The notes beneath the pieces were generated by a model. It did not search any database. It saw nothing but the letters and a program-made list of their open reading frames with translations, and was not told the DNA's origin. 64,000 bases of DNA from Flavobacteriales bacterium. GTDB taxonomy: Bacteria > Bacteroidota > Bacteroidia > UBA10329. Shown here one piece after another: positions 23,889 through 35,122 of the stretch. Every line of letters starts with the position of its first letter. The stretch's first letter is position 1. The position numbers and the translations under genes are program-made. The DNA lies in the NCBI GenBank assembly GCA_016124845.1, contig WGMW01000012.1, positions 52,641 through 116,640 on the forward strand. The letters are read 5' to 3'.

Positions 23889-24192
23889 GACCTGTAGTTG
23901 CGATATGCGCGAACAGCAAGGGGTCAACTCTCCATTTGGGGGGAGCCGGATATTTCCTGTATCTGTATTCGCTGCAATTGCATGCCGCAAAGTTATGGTT
24001 CTGTATTTATATGTGACGCTGGATCGGTGGATGACCGCTCCGATGACGCGTGTTTACCTTCAGGGCCACCATTTCGCACAGTTGCAACACATGCCTGTTG
24101 CCGCCAAAACCCATTCTCGACAACTGACCGAGGCCAATGTTGTCGCTGGCGGTATGCAGATTATCTTCGCAGAGACCGCTGAGCCACCGCAT

Positions 24193-24774
24193 ATGATATC
24201 CGAGCTAAAAGATTTTCTGTCCACCCTTGGAAAACTGAACCCCGTGGATGTGGTGATGGTGGCCAAGCTGATGAAGGTCCGTTCCTATAGCACGGGTGAA
24301 TTCCTGACACAGACCGGACACAGCACCGAACTGTTCGCCATTCTGAAGGGAATGACCAGGAATTACATCATCCTTCCGAATGGCGAGGAAAAGACCATGC
24401 GCTTGAACAATGAGGGTACGGTCACGGCCAGCCCGACCGTTTTTACTGATGATGAAACGGCCCCGGAGATCATTGTGGCGTTGGAAAACTGTCTGATCGC
24501 AAGCTTGGATGTGCGTGAGTTGGAGAAATTGGCAGACCACCGGCCCAACGTGATGGCCATGTTTGCCAGCGAACTGAAAAAGGCCATTACCGAGTCCCGC
24601 GAACAGGTCTGGTTCCATACCGTACTGACGCCAGAAGACCGATACCTCTATATCCGTGAGCGGTATCCGCAGCTGTTGCAACGCGTGCAGATCAAGTACT
24701 TGGCATCCTATATCGGCATCACGCCCGTTTCGCTTTCCAGGATCCGGGCACGTTTGGTGAAGCCCGGCAAATAA
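24193..24774 (+). CDS. Crp/Fnr-family transcription regulator
   Basis: A 193-residue protein. Residues 1-120 form the cyclic-nucleotide-binding-type jelly roll (YSTGEFLTQTGHSTELFAIL, KGMTRNYIILPNGEEKTMRL), without the Arg-Ser signature that binds cAMP in E. coli Crp. Residues 140-190 contain the winged helix-turn-helix VQIKYLASYIGITPVSLSRI. This resembles the diverged Bacteroidota Crp/Fnr group. The frame is open upstream to 23875, but that part has no domain-like sequence, so ATG 24193 is used. It precedes the surface-protein cluster by 240 bp and may regulate it; that is inference. Confidence 0.85.
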   Translation: MISELKDFLSTLGKLNPVDVVMVAKLMKVRSYSTGEFLTQTGHSTELFAILKGMTRNYIILPNGEEKTMRLNNEGTVTASPTVFTDDETAPEIIVALENCLIASLDVRELEKLADHRPNVMAMFASELKKAITESREQVWFHTVLTPEDRYLYIRERYPQLLQRVQIKYLASYIGITPVSLSRIRARLVKPGK

Positions 24775-25014
24775 GGCCGAAGAACTTAGCTTAAGTTATT
24801 TTCTGACCACTCCCGAGTTCTCACTTTTGCTTCGGGGTGTTGTGTTTGGGATTCGTTGATTCCCTATGGACGGCCATTGATGGTTTGGCCGTCCGCACAC
24901 CCTCTTTCCTCCCCTGATCCATCACCCGAAAAGCCCTTCGTCCGAAACTAACTTATGTTATTTCAGCCCCCGCTGCGCTGGCTGAGATTTGTATCAACCA
25001 TCAATTCTCTCATC
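24775..25014. other. Gap upstream of the surface-protein cluster, with hairpin
   Basis: Contains GGACGGCCA-TTGATGGTT-TGGCCGTCC at 24868-24894 (perfect 9-bp stem, no T-run) and two similar A/T blocks, CTTAAGTTATTTT near 24790 and CTTATGTTATTTC near 24952. The hairpin could be a terminator, a leader structure or a regulator site. No gene is seen. Confidence 0.4.
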
Positions 25015-28000
25015 ATGACCCATTACATCAAGGCAATTCTCATTGCAGGAACAGCAGTCTTCTTCAGTATCCAATTAAAGGCACAACAGGGCGTTGGCAT
25101 CGGCCCGGCAAGCGTCAATCCACAGGAAATGTTGCAAGTTGACGGGGCCATCAAGCTCGGCACCGACTTTATCAATACAAGCGCTGCGCCTACGGGCGGA
25201 GCCGGAACCATCCACTGGAACGGAACCAACTTTCAGGGCTGGGATGGCACGCAGTGGACAACCTTTGGCGGTGGCGCAGATGCCGATTGGACCATCAGCG
25301 GGAACGACATCTACAGCGCCAACTCGGGCAACGTGGGTATCGGAACTTCCAATCCACTCACAAAACTGCATTTGACATCCACCTCAGGAGATGCGGTGTT
25401 CTCATTGACCCCAGGTGCTGGTGGTTCAGGTCGTATATCGTTCCGCAGATCGAACAACAACATTTCGTGGACATTAGGCGAAACACCAACAAATGATTTC
25501 TTCCTGTTCGATTACCAGAATAACGCTACTCCATTCCGTGTGGATGCAGGAGCGGGAAATGCTGCTTTACGGGTCGCCTCATCGGGTAACGTAGGTGTCG
25601 GCACGGGAGGACCAACTCAGAAACTGCATGTCGAAGGTTCTATCCGCATGGTGGATGGCAATGAGGCAGTTGGGTTTATACCTGTTTCTGATGTAAATGG
25701 AAAAATGACCTGGACGGATCCCTTCGGAGTTGTTACCTCCCAGGCATGGGGACTGACCGGAAACAGTGGGACTGACCCGTCTATCAATTTCATTGGAACT
25801 TCAGATGCTCAGGCGTTAAAATTCAAAGTGAATAATGAAAAGGCGGGATACATCGACCATGGAACTCCTTACACCACCAGTTTGGGATATCAGGCGTTGA
25901 ACGTCAATACGGGAACAGACAATGTCGCAATCGGTTATCAGGCTTTATTGGCAAATACAAGCGGTGTAAAGAATACTGCGGTCGGAAAAGGCACCCTTTC
26001 TATCAATACTACAGGCAGCTACAATACGGCCATGGGATATGCCATGCTCAACAATACGGTCGGAGATAATAACACGGCAATTGGGGATGGCGCGCTTGTA
26101 GCCAATACCATCGCTGACAACAACACGGCAGTTGGCGGTAATGCAATGTTTTCGAACACCACGGGAGAAAACAATACTGCGTTGGGGGTTGAGTCTTTGG
26201 CGAACAATACAACCGGATCAAAAAATACCGCTGTCGGCCTTGGTGCGCTGAACGCCAATACTACTGCCAGCTTCAATACGGCCATAGGTTGGGAGGCAAT
26301 GTACGCCACCACCACCGGAAATAATTCAACAGCTGCGGGCCATTGGGCTTTGCACGATAACACCACCGGTGTCGGCAACGTGGCTTTTGGATCGCACGCA
26401 TTAAGAAATAACATCGTTGGCGATTCCAATACTGCTATGGGCGTGAATGCAGGACAGAGTAACACAGGAAGCAATAACGTGTTCCTTGGGAATTCATCGG
26501 GGAGCACCAACACCGGTAGTGGAAACGTCTTTCTGGGATTTCAGGCAGGTCAGAATGAGGTTGGAAGCGATAAGCTGTATATCGACAACTCGAATATTGC
26601 CACTCCACTCATATACGGGGATTTCGGTACTGACCTTTTGCGCGTGAACGGAACACTGAACGTCAACAACGCTTATAGTTTTCCGATAGCCGATGGAGCA
26701 AACGGTTTTGTGCTTACTACAAACGGTTCAGGAACTACGGCTTGGATAGATCCGACAGGAATTTCTGGCCCGATAGATGAAATTGCAGATGCTGACAATG
26801 ACACCAAGATACAGGTGGAGGAAAACCCGGATGAGGACAGAATCCGCTTTGACCTGGCCGGAACAGAAAAGTGGGTAATGCGCGGGAGTAGATTAGAACC
26901 TGCCAATACGGGCAACGGCCTTTTCATCGGAGCAAATGCCGGGCAAAGTGATGATCTCAATAATCGCAACAATCATTTCATCGGTAATCTAAGTGGGGCA
27001 CTTACCACAACTGGAGAGAACAACACGGCTTTCGGGAACGCTACACTTACCTATAATACCACAGGAGAAGCCAACGTTGCGGTTGGGGATTACAGCGGAC
27101 ACCAGAACAGTTCAGGGATTTACAATACCTATCTCGGAGCTCAGGCCGGATCGAACCAGCAGACTGGCAACCAGAATACCTTGGTCGGTTATTACGCTGG
27201 TCGCGGAAGTGCGCTTTACAGCGGTTCGTCCAACACGATGGTCGGCTATTTGGCAGGAAGTAATGTGGCAGGTAATGGAAATGTTTTTCTGGGGAATCAA
27301 GCGGGTGAGAACGAAACCGGAAGCAACCGACTTTACATTGATAACACCAATACCGGCAATCCGCTCATTTTTGGCGATTTCAGCACGGATTGGCTGAAGA
27401 TAAACGGGAGGATAACGCCAACTGGCGGAGTTACCGATGTTGACAACGACACTAAAATTCAGGTGGAAGAAACCGCGGATGAGGACATTATCCGATTTGA
27501 CATGGCGGGCACAGAGTATTTCACCATGAGCAATGGAAAGATAGGTGTGCTGAACACGAACAGTTCCGTTTACATCGGGCAATCGGCAGGCGGGGCGGCT
27601 GATTATTCGCCAGCATCCGAGAAGAACAACGTTGGTATTGGTAGCATTGCTCTGAGCTCCGTTACCGATGGCGGTTGGAATACTGCCATTGGATATGGCG
27701 CCCTCAATGCGGTTACCTCGGGGGTCAACAACATCGGTATCGGACCTTATGCCATGGGAGATAATTCTACAGGTAGCCATAATACGGCAGTTGGTGCAGG
27801 AGCTGGAGACAATCACAACTCGGGGGACGAAAACGTTTTCTTGGGACGTTCTGCCGGTGCCGATGGCCTTGGCAGCGGCAATGTGCTGATCGGAACCTAT
27901 TCGGGGCAAGGTCAATCCCTCAACAACCGACTTTTCATTGAAAACACCAATACGTCATCACCGCTTATCTATGGCGAGTTTGACAATGATCTTTTGCGCA

Positions 28001-29787
28001 TCAATGGAACACTCAATGTGAACAACGCCTATAGTTTTCCGACCGTTGATGGAACCAGTGGCTATGTAATGACCACGGATGGGTCAGGGGCGGTTACTTG
28101 GACCAATCCTGGCACTATCACAACTGCCGATGATGGCGATTGGGTCGTAGCTGGAAATGACATCTATAATGCCAACACTGGGAATTTAGGCATCGGAACC
28201 TCCACACCCGATCGTCAACTGAACATCGAGTCGGCAACAGGACCACAGATGCTTTTCACCCGAAACGACAACAACACGGTTGACGGTGAATTGATGGGCG
28301 AGATCCTGTTCGATAATAATGACGATACAGCCCCTTCCTCTGTAGACGCGGCAGTGGTCATTCGTGCCAACGCTTCTGGCCCTCAAGGAAACAGCAACAA
28401 AGGCGGGTACTTGAGCATACTCACGAAGAATAGCGTTTCGGGCACCTTGGCTGCTACTGAAAGAATGCGTGTGGCCGCTGATGGCAAAGTAGGGATCGGC
28501 ACTTCGTCACCCGCTGCCATCCTCCACGTTGCTGGGTCAGGAACAACCGATGCTGAAGGAATAAGGATCAGCGGATCCAATGGAAATGCCGTCATTTATA
28601 TGAACGGAAGTGGCGACCTCGTCATGCGCAAGGTGAACCTCACCGATCAATTGGTCCTGGATGTAGGTGGAAACATCGGTATCGGAACAAGTGGGCCCGC
28701 TCAGAAGCTCGATGTGCAAGGTTCCATTAGAATGGTGGATGGCAACCAAGCAGCCGGCTATTTGCTGGTGAGTGATGCCACAGGCAAAATGACATGGACC
28801 AACCCCGCCACGATTATTACACCCGACAACGATTGGACCGTAAGCGGTAATGATGTTTACAGTACGGGAAGCGGCAATGTGGGTATTGGCCAGAGTAGCC
28901 CTTCACAGAAACTGCACGTGGGCGGTAATCTGCTTCTTGATAGAAACGGGATAATCAATAACACCACCAGAACCATAACGGTCGGAGGTTCACGGCAGGA
29001 TGCGGGCAATGATTTTGCTCAGATCAATTTTCAGAATTACGATCCGAACAGTGGGGCGGTCGATTACACAGGAGCGCGAATTGCCGTTGAAAATGATGGT
29101 GGTGCCGATGACGGAGCACTTTCTTTCCATACAACAGACAGCGGAACGCTTTCCAAGCAAATGACCATCACCTCGGGTGGAAATGTTGGTATTGGTCAGG
29201 TATCACCAGCAAGTAAATTGGTGGTTCAAACAAGTGCCGATGGCTTTGAGGTCTTTGCCGCAAGAATCATAAACACGGCCAACAGCAACAGCAGCCGCGA
29301 TGAAGGTCTGTTGGTGCGTGCGGGTCACAACACCTTTGCCTCAGGGCAGGAATCAAGCATGGTTCAGTTTGAAACTCCGAACGCTACTTATTTGGGGCGC
29401 ATCCGCCAAAGCGGGTCCAATTCGGTGGATTACGTGACCACTTCCGACATCCGCCTCAAGACGGATATTGTAGAAACCCAATATGGACTTGATGATCTTC
29501 TTGCCATAGAGGTCAAAGACTATCACTACAAGGCCGATGGCCGGAAACTCGAAACAGGCTTTATCGCGCAGCAGCTTTTTGAGCATTATCCGACCGCTGT
29601 CGATGTCGGAGGCGAGAATGTGGAAGAGCGTCCATGGGGCGTGGCATACGGCAAACTCACACCGCTGTTGGTCAAGTCCATGCAAGACCTAAAGAACGAA
29701 AAGGACCAATTGCAGGAACAGGTTCAGAGCCAGCAAGCGGTCATTGAGCAGTTGCTTCAACGCGTTTCGCAATTGGAGCAGCATTAA
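25015..29787 (+). CDS. Giant surface protein with C-terminal S74 chaperone domain (paralogue 1)
   Basis: A 1,590-residue exported protein. ATG 25015 starts a signal peptide (MTHYIKAILIAGTAVFFSIQ); the frame opens 60 bp earlier. The body has repeated GNVGIGTSNP/GIGTSSPA beta segments and long runs of 17-residue units of the form NTAVGxxALxxNTxGxx, suggesting a beta-helical or beta-roll stalk. The C-terminus is an S74 intramolecular chaperone, with TTSDIRLKTDI (Ser-Asp is the usual self-cleavage site), VKDYHYKADGRKLETGFIAQ, and a final coiled coil (QLLQRVSQLEQH). This organisation gives trimeric fibres in phage tail spikes; Bacteroidota carry many cellular versions. It is first of three tandem paralogues. 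Confidence 0.8.
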   Translation: MTHYIKAILIAGTAVFFSIQLKAQQGVGIGPASVNPQEMLQVDGAIKLGTDFINTSAAPTGGAGTIHWNGTNFQGWDGTQWTTFGGGADADWTISGNDIYSANSGNVGIGTSNPLTKLHLTSTSGDAVFSLTPGAGGSGRISFRRSNNNISWTLGETPTNDFFLFDYQNNATPFRVDAGAGNAALRVASSGNVGVGTGGPTQKLHVEGSIRMVDGNEAVGFIPVSDVNGKMTWTDPFGVVTSQAWGLTGNSGTDPSINFIGTSDAQALKFKVNNEKAGYIDHGTPYTTSLGYQALNVNTGTDNVAIGYQALLANTSGVKNTAVGKGTLSINTTGSYNTAMGYAMLNNTVGDNNTAIGDGALVANTIADNNTAVGGNAMFSNTTGENNTALGVESLANNTTGSKNTAVGLGALNANTTASFNTAIGWEAMYATTTGNNSTAAGHWALHDNTTGVGNVAFGSHALRNNIVGDSNTAMGVNAGQSNTGSNNVFLGNSSGSTNTGSGNVFLGFQAGQNEVGSDKLYIDNSNIATPLIYGDFGTDLLRVNGTLNVNNAYSFPIADGANGFVLTTNGSGTTAWIDPTGISGPIDEIADADNDTKIQVEENPDEDRIRFDLAGTEKWVMRGSRLEPANTGNGLFIGANAGQSDDLNNRNNHFIGNLSGALTTTGENNTAFGNATLTYNTTGEANVAVGDYSGHQNSSGIYNTYLGAQAGSNQQTGNQNTLVGYYAGRGSALYSGSSNTMVGYLAGSNVAGNGNVFLGNQAGENETGSNRLYIDNTNTGNPLIFGDFSTDWLKINGRITPTGGVTDVDNDTKIQVEETADEDIIRFDMAGTEYFTMSNGKIGVLNTNSSVYIGQSAGGAADYSPASEKNNVGIGSIALSSVTDGGWNTAIGYGALNAVTSGVNNIGIGPYAMGDNSTGSHNTAVGAGAGDNHNSGDENVFLGRSAGADGLGSGNVLIGTYSGQGQSLNNRLFIENTNTSSPLIYGEFDNDLLRINGTLNVNNAYSFPTVDGTSGYVMTTDGSGAVTWTNPGTITTADDGDWVVAGNDIYNANTGNLGIGTSTPDRQLNIESATGPQMLFTRNDNNTVDGELMGEILFDNNDDTAPSSVDAAVVIRANASGPQGNSNKGGYLSILTKNSVSGTLAATERMRVAADGKVGIGTSSPAAILHVAGSGTTDAEGIRISGSNGNAVIYMNGSGDLVMRKVNLTDQLVLDVGGNIGIGTSGPAQKLDVQGSIRMVDGNQAAGYLLVSDATGKMTWTNPATIITPDNDWTVSGNDVYSTGSGNVGIGQSSPSQKLHVGGNLLLDRNGIINNTTRTITVGGSRQDAGNDFAQINFQNYDPNSGAVDYTGARIAVENDGGADDGALSFHTTDSGTLSKQMTITSGGNVGIGQVSPASKLVVQTSADGFEVFAARIINTANSNSSRDEGLLVRAGHNTFASGQESSMVQFETPNATYLGRIRQSGSNSVDYVTTSDIRLKTDIVETQYGLDDLLAIEVKDYHYKADGRKLETGFIAQQLFEHYPTAVDVGGENVEERPWGVAYGKLTPLLVKSMQDLKNEKDQLQEQVQSQQAVIEQLLQRVSQLEQH

Positions 29788-29838
29788 GCCTTGCCTTAGA
29801 CAGTATTACCATTTACAAACCATCCAAACCCTTATACC

Positions 29839-32800
29839 ATGAGAACGCTCATTATCGTTACAACCCTCTTTTTTCAGTTTTCCTTTTTCATTTTCCCTTC
29901 GTATGCGCAGCAGGCCCCCCAGAAATTCAACTACCAGGCCGTTGCGCGTGACGCCAACGGCAAGGCCTTGGCAGAAGCGGGGGTCACCCTGCGCATCGCC
30001 ATCATGGCGGGAGACAACCTCGACCGCCCGTTGTACGCGGAGGAACACACGATCACCACGAACAAGCTCGGTCTGTTCAATATCGCCATAGGAAGTGGCG
30101 AAGTGCTTGAAGGCGAGTTCAGCGCCATTGATTGGGGTTCTGATGCGCACTACCTGAGCGTTTCAATGGATACCGAGGGCTTCGGACGATTTGAGCAGAT
30201 GGGAACCTCCCAACTGTTGAGTGTTCCTTATGCTCTCTACGCGGCAAAGAGCGGTTCGGCCGAATACGGTGCAGATGGCGGCACCCGCTCCGACCCCAAC
30301 GACTGGACCATCAACGGCAACTCGGGCACCGATGATGCCACCAATTTCATCGGCACCACCGATGCGCAGGATCTGGTGATCAGGACCAACGACAATGAGG
30401 TGGCGCGGTTCAATACGGACGGTGAACTGGACATGGATGCCGATGCGCGCATCACCTTCGGGGGCGAGAACGCGCTGCACATGCTGGGAGACCTGAACGT
30501 GTCCATCGGCCCCGGTGCGGGCGATGGCATTGCGGCCGGAGGCTCCGGTCAGCGCAACGCCTTCATAGGTGAGCGTGCGGGCAACAAGGCCACCAGCGGC
30601 AGCCGCAATGCCTACATAGGCTACTATGCGGGATATAATACCACCACGGGCAACAACAACATCGCCATCGGCAATGCGGCAGGGTACTTCAATGCCACGG
30701 GCAGCAACAACACCTTCATCGGTTTCCAGTCGGGCAACAACGCGGTGGATGTGAGCAACAACATCTATATCGGTTTTCAGGCCGGATACAGCACGACCAC
30801 GGGCGGCAACAACTCCTATGTGGGCTTCCAGGCGGGGCAATCGAACGTTTCGGGCACCTTCAACAGCTATTTCGGCACATCGAGCGGCAAGAACGCCACC
30901 GGCTCGTCCAACTCGTTCCTGGGCTACCGCTCGGGCATTGCCACCACCACGGGCGGGGGCAACACCTTCGTGGGTGTGAGTGCAGGGCAGAGCAACACCT
31001 CGGGCGGCAACAACACCTACATCGGCAAGGGTGCCGATGGCAGTGCCACGGTGACCAACGCCACGGCCATCGGGGCGGGCGCACAGGCCACGCAGAGCAA
31101 CTCGGTCATTCTGGGGAACAATGCCAATGTGGGTATCGGTACATCAACACCAACTTCCAAACTGCACGTGGCCGGATCCATCCAAATGGTGGACGGAAAC
31201 CAACAAACGGGTTATGTTCCCGTTTCGGATGCGAACGGCCGCATGGTCTGGACCGACCCAGACTCCTTGGGAATATCCGGTACGACCTATATCGCAGGAG
31301 ACGGAATCACGATCAGCAATGACACCATCAGTTTTTCTGGTATAACCGGCTCAGCAATTGTTGGATTCCGAGGATCGACCGCATCCGGATTTGCTCCTGG
31401 ACAGAAGGCGGTTTTCAGCACAGTGGCGTTCAATAGGGGAAATGCCTACAATCCAGCCAACGGGAATTTTGTCGCACCGCAGGACGGGCTTTACTTGGTA
31501 GGAGCACGGCTTTATGCAGGAACCTCGGCCAGCGAACGGTTCATGATCAAGGTGAACAGTGGCGATGCCGATTATCTGGTAATGGAGCTCTCAGCTTCGG
31601 GTTACCACACCGGCACATTGCTGCTCGACCTCAGCGCATCGGATGTGGTCGAGCTCTATTACCAAGGAATGGGAACAACGCCCGGCTCCAACATGCTTTG
31701 GATGGCGCTCATATCTCCCGAAGGAATTGCAGGGGCAACCGGTCCCGCTGGGCCAATGGGTGTGGCTGGCCCGACAGGACAGGCTGGAGAAACTGGCCCA
31801 ACAGGTCCGACCGGAGCACAAGGCCCCACAGGGTTGACGGGAGCCACGGGTAGCGATGGCCCAACAGGGCCGATCGGACCAACGGGTGCAACAGGAGCAT
31901 CTGGCGCTGATGGCGTGACAGGGCCAACAGGACCGATAGGTTTGACAGGAGCAACTGGTGCGCAAGGTCCGACAGGAGCCACCGGGCCTCAGGGAGCAAC
32001 AGGTCCTTCAGGTGGGCCGATCGGTCCAACGGGTCCTGCTGGAACTTACATTGCTGGGGACAATATCACCATCAGTAACGATACCATTTCTGCGCTAAGC
32101 ACGCTGGATTTCGCCTACGATGGTGGCGGTTCAGGAGCAGGAAGAATCATTATTGCCGATACGGGTGCGGTGCGCATTGATGGCGGTGATGGCCTCATCG
32201 TTACGGGTACCGTAAACTCAGGGGATTCCATTGAGCTTTCCGGTGCTGGTACCCGCATGTTCTTCAATCCCTACAAAGGTGCTTTCAGAGCAGGCGGTGT
32301 TTCAAGCTCCCAATGGGATGCAAGTAATATTGGACTATACTCCGTTGCCATGGGTAATAGTACCAAGGCGACAAATGACAGAAGCATTGCGATTGGCAGC
32401 GGGGCCATCTCCACCGGAGTGAATGCCGTTGCATTGGGCAACAGCACCAATGCCAATGGCACCAGTTCATTTGCCGCTGGTAGCTCCAGCACCGCGAACG
32501 GGGCTAGCTCTGTGGCCGTGGGAAGTAACGTTACGGCTGATGCAAACTACAGTACCGCGATGGGATACTACACAACGGCCAGCGGAACGCAATCCATTGC
32601 CATGGGGACCAGTACCACAGCAAGCGGCACCAGTTCTACGGCAATAGGGTATTCTACCACCGCAAGCGGATCGAATTCTACTGCCTTGGGAACTTTCACC
32701 ATTGCAAGTGGCGACCGATCTTCTGCAATGGGAAGTAACACCACGGCCAAGTCATTTGTAGAAACAGTTATTGGGAATTACAACACGAATTATACTCCGA

Positions 32801-34956
32801 CAAGTACGAACTCTTGGAATACAAACGATCGTCTTTTTGTGGTGGGTAATGGCCAAAACTCAGGGAACCGTTCAGATGCCATGGTCATTCTGAAAAGCGG
32901 TGAGACCGGTATTGGTACATCAACCCCGGACACAACATTCCATCTTGTAGGAAAAATGAAATATCAGGATGGTACGCAGGCCGATGGCTACGTGCTTACC
33001 AGCGATGCGAATGGAAATGCCAGTTGGCAATACATGGCCGCAGGCATAGAGGCTTCGGTTTTCGACACGTTGGGTGGTGTGGTGAGACCGGGCAGCGCGG
33101 TGGATGAGGCCGCCTATGATTTTGTTTTCGGCTCCGATCAATTGAATGATGATGGAGACAATGAACATGATGCCCGATTCTTTTTCGATAAGAGTAAAGG
33201 TGCCTTTCGGGCTGGTCAGGTCACGGGTACCAATTGGGACACAGGAAACCTCGGCTCCGCGTCATTTGCAAGTGGAAATGATTCAAAGGCCAGTGGAGAT
33301 TTTTCAACCGCCATGGGCAACAATACGACAGCAAGCGGTCACTCATCAACGTCATTAGGCTACTATTCGAATTCAAGCGGGGATTTTTCCACGGCTATTG
33401 GTAATCAGGCAGTGGCAAGCGGTTTCGGATCCGTTGCGATGGGGTTGGAGGCTTTGGCCAGCGGAGATAATTCCTTCTCGATGGGCTCGGGCATCAACGC
33501 TCCATCAGGATATGAATTGAGCCTTGGAGCATACAATACGGACTACACACCCAACAGTGCGGGTGGATGGGATGCTGCTGATCGAATTTTCTCGGTCGGC
33601 AATGGAATGGACGACTCCAACCGCTCGGATGCAATGGTCATTCTGAAAAATGGCAAGGTCGGGATCGGAACAAGCACGCCCGGTGCTCTTTTGCACGTTG
33701 CAGGTTCGGGCACCAATGAAAATTCTGGTATTCGGGTCTCTGGTACTACAGGAACCTCGGTCATCTATATGAATGCTTCAGGCGATCTGGTCATCCGAAA
33801 ACTTGGGGTGACCGATCAACTGGTTTTGGATGTTTCCGGCAACATCGGGTTGGGAACGAGTTCACCTGCACAGAAACTGGATGTGCAGGGTTCCATACGG
33901 ATGGTGGATGGCAATCAGCAGGCTGGCTACATCGCAGTTTCGGATGTGAATGGAAAGATGACCTGGACCGACCCGACAACCATTTCGGATGGAGACTGGA
34001 CGATCAGCGGCAGCAACGTTTATCGCAATAGCGGCAATGTGGGCATCAACCAAAATAGCCCAACCGAAAAACTGCATGTTGGTGGGAATGGGCTGCTTGA
34101 TCGTGCGGGTACAACTACAGGTCTGACCCGAACGCTGAACATCGGAGGTGCTCGGCAGAGTGCAGGTGCCGATTACGCACAGATCAACTTGGTCAATTAT
34201 GATGATGATGGTAACACGGGCGATTACACAGCTGCCCGGATCGCTTCTGAAAATGATGGTGCGAACAATGATGGCGACCTTTCATTCTACACCACAAACG
34301 GAACCTCGTTGGTCGAGCACATGACGATCACTTCAACCGGAAATGTGGGCATCGGTCAATTGTCGCCTGATAAAAAGTTAGTGGTCTCCAACAATCCATT
34401 CGGTCAAGATCTGTTCGTGACTGAAGTTGCCAACACCAGAAACAACAACACAGACAGGAATGACGGGTTTCTGGTAACTGCTGGACACAACACGTACAAC
34501 GCCAGTAAGGAATCGAGCATGATCCAGTTTGAAAGACCCGATGGCTCTTACATGGGCCGTATCCGTCAAAGCGGAAGCACAGCTGTTGAATACGTCAGTG
34601 CCTCTGACGAAAGACTGAAAACGAATATTGTTCCCACCGTTTATGGCTTGGAGAACCTGATGCAGATCGAGGTTAAGGATTACTCGTTCAAGGATGACCT
34701 CTCTGAAGAAGGCCGCCAGACGGGATTCCTCGCGCAGCAGCTTTACCAGCATTACCCGAAAGCAGTGGATGTAGGCTCCGAAAACGTGGAAGAACAACCA
34801 TGGGGCGTGGCCTATGGCATGCTCACGCCATTGTTGGTCAAAGCCATACAGGACCAACAGAAGATCATTGAGGCCGAACGGGCCGAGAAAGAGGAAATGA
34901 AAGCCCAAATGCAGCAGATGATGCAACGCTTGGAGCGATTGGAACAAAAACAATAA
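29839..34956 (+). CDS. Giant surface fibre protein with collagen-like and YadA-like repeats and S74 domain (paralogue 2)
   Basis: A 1,705-residue exported protein (signal [20 protein letters not shown]). Residues 25-145 are the N-terminal domain typical of Bacteroidota fibre proteins ([44 protein letters not shown]). [13 protein letters not shown] repeats follow, then a TNF-like globular segment, a collagen-like run of about 35 Gly-x-y triplets ([19 protein letters not shown]), YadA-head-like 14-residue repeats ([19 protein letters not shown]), and the S74 chaperone ([35 protein letters not shown]) with a coiled-coil end. It lies 51 bp after paralogue 1. A duplicated cupin fragment follows it directly. 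Confidence 0.8.
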   Translation: MRTLIIVTTLFFQFSFFIFPSYAQQAPQKFNYQAVARDANGKALAEAGVTLRIAIMAGDNLDRPLYAEEHTITTNKLGLFNIAIGSGEVLEGEFSAIDWGSDAHYLSVSMDTEGFGRFEQMGTSQLLSVPYALYAAKSGSAEYGADGGTRSDPNDWTINGNSGTDDATNFIGTTDAQDLVIRTNDNEVARFNTDGELDMDADARITFGGENALHMLGDLNVSIGPGAGDGIAAGGSGQRNAFIGERAGNKATSGSRNAYIGYYAGYNTTTGNNNIAIGNAAGYFNATGSNNTFIGFQSGNNAVDVSNNIYIGFQAGYSTTTGGNNSYVGFQAGQSNVSGTFNSYFGTSSGKNATGSSNSFLGYRSGIATTTGGGNTFVGVSAGQSNTSGGNNTYIGKGADGSATVTNATAIGAGAQATQSNSVILGNNANVGIGTSTPTSKLHVAGSIQMVDGNQQTGYVPVSDANGRMVWTDPDSLGISGTTYIAGDGITISNDTISFSGITGSAIVGFRGSTASGFAPGQKAVFSTVAFNRGNAYNPANGNFVAPQDGLYLVGARLYAGTSASERFMIKVNSGDADYLVMELSASGYHTGTLLLDLSASDVVELYYQGMGTTPGSNMLWMALISPEGIAGATGPAGPMGVAGPTGQAGETGPTGPTGAQGPTGLTGATGSDGPTGPIGPTGATGASGADGVTGPTGPIGLTGATGAQGPTGATGPQGATGPSGGPIGPTGPAGTYIAGDNITISNDTISALSTLDFAYDGGGSGAGRIIIADTGAVRIDGGDGLIVTGTVNSGDSIELSGAGTRMFFNPYKGAFRAGGVSSSQWDASNIGLYSVAMGNSTKATNDRSIAIGSGAISTGVNAVALGNSTNANGTSSFAAGSSSTANGASSVAVGSNVTADANYSTAMGYYTTASGTQSIAMGTSTTASGTSSTAIGYSTTASGSNSTALGTFTIASGDRSSAMGSNTTAKSFVETVIGNYNTNYTPTSTNSWNTNDRLFVVGNGQNSGNRSDAMVILKSGETGIGTSTPDTTFHLVGKMKYQDGTQADGYVLTSDANGNASWQYMAAGIEASVFDTLGGVVRPGSAVDEAAYDFVFGSDQLNDDGDNEHDARFFFDKSKGAFRAGQVTGTNWDTGNLGSASFASGNDSKASGDFSTAMGNNTTASGHSSTSLGYYSNSSGDFSTAIGNQAVASGFGSVAMGLEALASGDNSFSMGSGINAPSGYELSLGAYNTDYTPNSAGGWDAADRIFSVGNGMDDSNRSDAMVILKNGKVGIGTSTPGALLHVAGSGTNENSGIRVSGTTGTSVIYMNASGDLVIRKLGVTDQLVLDVSGNIGLGTSSPAQKLDVQGSIRMVDGNQQAGYIAVSDVNGKMTWTDPTTISDGDWTISGSNVYRNSGNVGINQNSPTEKLHVGGNGLLDRAGTTTGLTRTLNIGGARQSAGADYAQINLVNYDDDGNTGDYTAARIASENDGANNDGDLSFYTTNGTSLVEHMTITSTGNVGIGQLSPDKKLVVSNNPFGQDLFVTEVANTRNNNTDRNDGFLVTAGHNTYNASKESSMIQFERPDGSYMGRIRQSGSTAVEYVSASDERLKTNIVPTVYGLENLMQIEVKDYSFKDDLSEEGRQTGFLAQQLYQHYPKAVDVGSENVEEQPWGVAYGMLTPLLVKAIQDQQKIIEAERAEKEEMKAQMQQMMQRLERLEQKQ

Positions 34957-34960
34957 GACC

Positions 34961-35071
34961 ATGACAACTGATTTCTCGATCACAGATTATCTCCGACTAC
35001 GTGGGGAAGGCGAAAAGACCAACAGCGAAATGGTCATCAAGGCACGTGCGGCAGAGTTGGAAGGCAGATGA
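34961..35071 (+). pseudogene. Truncated copy of the downstream cupin gene
   Basis: The first 105 bases match the start of the cupin gene at 37149 at 100 positions, reading MTTDFSITDYLRLRGEGEKT and onward in frame, then diverge and hit TGA at 35071 after 36 codons. The sequence upstream of both copies is also shared: each follows ATTGGAACAAAAACAATAAG, the end of a fibre gene. This is the remnant of a tandem duplication of a fibre-cupin unit, later disrupted where the third fibre gene begins. Confidence 0.85.
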
Positions 35072-35122
35072 TCATCAAGGTCCAGTGAAAAAGTGCTTAC
35101 TCATCCATCAAAACCCCATACA

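Noticed and set aside
23704..23990. Small minus-strand protein containing HPELVSGS and HFERREES
   Set aside because: These peptides are well-known artefacts of translating dispersed intergenic repeats, and the frame runs through a tRNA gene.
23875..24192. 106-residue extension of the Crp/Fnr gene
   Set aside because: It includes the hairpin region near the tRNA and has no domain-like pattern; ATG 24193 gives the normal length.
25800..33500. Diversity-generating retroelement target
   Set aside because: The repeats are protein-structural units; no reverse transcriptase or template/variable repeat pair is visible.
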